Assembly: GCF_022458985.1 (NCBI RefSeq)
Contig: NC_061771.1
Span: forward strand, 18,344,001-18,408,000
DNA length: 64,000 nucleotides
Reading direction: 5' to 3'
DNA from: Mugil cephalus
Taxonomy: Eukaryota > Chordata > Actinopteri > Mugiliformes > Mugilidae
Shown here piece by piece: positions 60,372 through 64,000 of this stretch. Under the pieces are notes generated by a model. That model did no database searches. It was not told where the DNA came from and saw only the letters and a program-made list of their open reading frames with translations. Both the position numbers and the translations under genes were made by a program. How positions within the stretch are numbered: the first letter of the stretch is position 1; every line of letters starts with the position of its first letter.

Positions 60372-63300
60372 TATCTACTCTGTATCTACTCATTTTTGGA
60401 ATTTGAGTGTAAGAGCCGTGTTGCCAGCAACCAAAGAAAGAGAACATTTCTGGTTGTACATGTAAGCCTCACATTATGTATAACAGGGTCTCAAAGTCTT
60501 TCTTTAAAGACATCAACAGTCAAGCTGCATGAACTCCAAAAGTATGTTACCTCAGCACGATCCACTGAGGTTGGTGGGGTCAAAACTTCTTTTGTTGTGT
60601 GTTTGGAGTCATTATCCTGCCGCAGTAAGCAGTAAGTATTTTTCCCTCTCAAAAAATATGCAAACCACACTCTTGCACCCAGCCTGGAAAATGCAAAAAA
60701 GTGTTTTGTTTGTCGTTTTGTATCGCCGTCCTACTTGACTTTAACCGTGGCTTAATTCATTTCCAGACTCAATTGGCTTCTCTAAAAACACAGATAAACC
60801 AAGACAAACCCCTGATATATGGCTGGAAAGAAAGTATTTCCACAGAATCCTCCTTTGTCCATTTTTAATAATGTTCGAGTTTAATGAAACACACAATGAA
60901 ACAGCTGCTAAAACATCACATACAGGTCACATCACATATTGCTGATAGTGCTGCATTGCACCATCTATGTAGCTTGGACCATATATTTATGCTACACGTA
61001 TGCTAATACGCTTCGTCCTGACACATGTATGAATTTATGTGTCGCTTCTGATTCTCTCCTCCACCTCCTCCTCCCTTTTTCTTCGGTCCCCACCTCTTTA
61101 GTTTTTCTTTCTACCCGGCCAGCTTTCAAACAGATGGGTCCCCAAAGGTTTCTCAAGGTTTCTTCCATTTCCAAAGCAGTTATTTTTTTATTTTTTTTAT
61201 TTTATTTCCTCCGTCTCCTGTGCTTGCTTAGGGAGGTTTCAGGCTCTGGGTTCTGTTAAGTTTTTTTGAGACCGTTTTTATTGTTTTATACTAAACAAAA
61301 TTGAATGGAACTAAATATGCAGTGAGCTGCTGGAAACTTGACCCAAAGTAATATTTAAAACAGGTGAACTGTGGCTGCAGGATGATTTACTTGAACAATC
61401 GAATCCGTCTGCATGCATACTTTTGTTGAAGGGTACCACTTTGTCTTTCGGAGTTCACGTGATTAGGTTAATTGCTGACATAGAAACTGTTCAAAATCAA
61501 AAGAATTACCTTTTCATTTTACGTTTTACACTTTTAAACAAGGTTTTCACTCCCCTAATGTCATAGTTAAACATTTATGGTTCTTGTTATTTTTATTATA
61601 AGGTTACACAGCAAACTTCAGCACATAAATCAGTACATCGGCCATTCATTATCCTGCCCTTCACCTGGATAAGTGACAGAACATCTCACTGAGATGATAT
61701 TTTGAAGCGTTTCACTGAGAATCCTTCAGTTTCATGGTTCTGGGATTGGTCACTTAATGGATCACTTGATCACGGTCTACTTCTACATTTGAAATAACTG
61801 TGTTTTTTTACCAGTGTGATGAATCCGATTAGTAAAATTGGTTGTATTTTGAATGAAAGCTAAAGCAACTGACCGACAAGTCCAGTGCCTGTGTACATAG
61901 CAATTATCTTTCCAGATGCAAACTTTCATCATCCCCTTTTTTAAAACAGTTTGAAACTATTTAAACTATCAGTTTGAAGCTACTTAAATATGAGCCCGCC
62001 TTTTTCAGATTCCATGTGATTTATTCAGTGTAATTAAATTCAATATTATTCAATGTATTCAATCTATGAAACTCACTCATCATGGTAGTAGTCCTCCTTA
62101 CTGGAGCCGTGCCATTACGTCTGATGTAACAACTAGAGGACTTAAAGGGTGTGTGGCTGCCTATCGTCAACAAAACAAAATGATTCTCAGTTGCATAACA
62201 TCTCTTAAGATTTCTCCATTTTTTTGCCATATGCGCCCTGGGTGCACACCCCAGGACAGTCTGATAGTAAACCGAGCCACGATCACGTCTCGTCACGGTG
62301 TCTGGCCAAACCCATGACCGGCTGGAGAGAAATCTCAGTGTCACAGTAAAGTGATTAAGGGGTTTACAGCAGCTCTGCGTGTGTGTGTGTCATATGATAT
62401 TATGTTATTCTGTCTCATGCCAGGCATTTCTTTGCCTGTTATCCCCTTCACTTTGACTTGGAGTGGCCTTTGTAAGTGTTCGGTTATTTTGAGCTCACAA
62501 ATGTTCCCTTTGCTTCGCTCTGAATTAGATAAAGATCTGAAATTGAATGCTGTTATTGCACAGCAATGGACACAGAAGATGTCAAGTCATTTTAGTCATT
62601 TCATTTTGGGTTGATTTTTATTTTTTATTTTTTGGTGCTCATTAGATCCATCAAAAAGTAAAAATAAATATTTCTACTTGGCAACCGATGAAAGCCGGAC
62701 AGTATTCTGCTGTTAACTGGCCTTGTTTATCACCAGTCTGGGCCTTCGTTTTTCGGGTCGTTTCGGGTGTCCAGATGTGCACCTCGTTGACCCAGCATCT
62801 GTTTTCAGCTGTGTACATGCGTGGAGAAACGGTTCCTATTGTAATCTGTAGACAGACACACTGTGGTGGAGGGTAAACACAGCGATGTGGCGTGTAACTA
62901 GGTCTTTGTCATTGTCCGGGGCTGTGTTTAAGCCGGTACAAATATGTAATTAAAGTGTGCCTGTGGTTGTTTTTGTATGGACATTTATGAGGTCACATAG
63001 GTCCAACACAGCAGTCTTAGTCTGTTTGCGTTACAGGTGACTTGAAATGTTTGCAGTGGCCGTGGTTTCAGTTTCCTACATGAAAACCCATGTCCACATA
63101 AAAAAACTTTGCTCATGATAATTTTATCTTATCTCACAGAAGTTAAGGTCATGTCTCCAAGTTAGTGTCTCTTTCTCACAGACATATTTCCAGGAGGGTA
63201 GGGGAGGGGCTGGGGAACAGTTATGGACTTGGACCAAGCGTCTGCATTTTTGACCAGTGACGACACGGGCTTCAGCATCTCTTCACATTGCCACGCCTTG

Positions 63301-64000
63301 CAAAGTGAAGTAGCTCATCATTATTCCACCTCAAAGTCTCACAGAGGAAACTGGAAATGTCTGTCTGAGTTTAAAGTGCAACTTAGAGTTGAAGTTTGAT
63401 CCACGGCAGACAGTGGAGGCTGTGGACGGCTTGGTTTCACAGAAGTTATTTTGGGTTCTAGTAGTGATAAAACATCCGTAGAGACAAGTCATGCAGCATA
63501 ATCCAGCTCAGTGTCCCTACAAATTACCACACTTCATGATTTACGGTCGAGTCGGAGGGTAAGGTGCTCTTTGTGGTGGTACACGGAGGAGACTTCACAT
63601 ACTTCTCACATGCTACCTACAATTGGCTTTTGGCAATGTCATATATAAGGTTACATATTTTAGCTGCTTTCATTATTAATAGCATGATTTTTTTTCCCCA
63701 TTTAACCTCTCCATTGTTTCCATTTGCAGATACAGTGTGAGAAATTTAAAAATAAAATAAAAAAGCCTAAATGTCTCCATTCTCCTCTTCTGATTTGGCA
63801 GCCGTAGCTCAGCTTATACGTGGATTGTCCACTAATGACAGGGCTCCTCCACGTGCTGAAGTATTCTTAGTCAAGATGCTGAAGCCCAGGTTGCTAGTGT
63901 GTGGGAGCGATGGGTTCAGACATTCCTCGTCTGTAGGATTTCTATTGTTGTGTGTGTGGTCACGGCAATGCCTTCGGGACAGCCATATTATGTATCCCAT

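Larger units (their letters stand above)
53012..64000 (+). other. tll1 intron 1 (5' part, runs off the window)
   Basis: About 11 kb without a recognisable exon; I looked for the expected second exon (motif FWGDIALDD) and did not find it. Contents: CTCCT array (55128-55197), A26 run (57684-57709), GT/CA arrays (55429-55444, 55772-55788, 58268-58301), the hAT-like copy D2 (59179-59456), repeat copy at 59920-60120, and inverted repeats at 53809-53838 and 60338-60371. Open frames here are short or microsatellite-derived. Confidence 0.7.

Overview
The window is a piece of a ray-finned fish (teleost-type) nuclear genome. It has spliced protein-coding genes with GT-AG introns, AATAAA polyadenylation signals, many (CA)n/(GT)n microsatellites, and degraded Tc1-, hAT- and SINE-like repeats of the kind common in fish. 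I cannot name the species. All five recognisable genes lie on the + strand.

Layout: (1) 954-1740, the last three coding exons of med28 (Mediator subunit 28), whose first exon lies left of the window. (2) 4501-15102, a complete klhl2 (BTB-BACK-Kelch adaptor of a Cullin-3 ubiquitin ligase) in 15 coding exons, 588 residues. (3) A promoter near 17.1-17.4 kb, then msmo1 (sterol C4-methyl oxidase), coding 18166-21556 in five exons, 291 residues. (4) 23558-37881, cpe (carboxypeptidase E) in nine exons, 454 residues, with an 8.8 kb first intron. (5) A roughly 15 kb stretch without recognisable genes, then the first coding exon of tll1 (tolloid-like 1) at 52831-53011. The rest of the window, to 64000, is tll1 intron 1.

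The order klhl2-msmo1-cpe-tll1, all on one strand, matches (from memory) the human 4q32 neighbourhood, which supports the orthology calls. med28 sits elsewhere in human (4p), so its place here marks a rearrangement boundary. The genes do not form a pathway: transcription co-activator, ubiquitin ligase adaptor, cholesterol synthesis enzyme, prohormone-processing peptidase and astacin-type metalloprotease. They share a conserved block, not an operon.

Every exon junction was checked by reading frame and splice dinucleotides, and the frames close exactly in every gene. The points most worth a second look are a GC-AG intron in klhl2, a 17-nt first coding exon in klhl2 with two possible starts, an SRE/CCAAT/CRE cluster at msmo1, a cpe N-terminus without the polybasic pro-segment, an hAT-like element with a recognisable 8-bp target duplication, nested transposon insertions, and a 16-bp perfect inverted repeat in the tll1 intron. 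I found no clear sign of a new biological system; the novelty here is at the level of gene structure and repeats.
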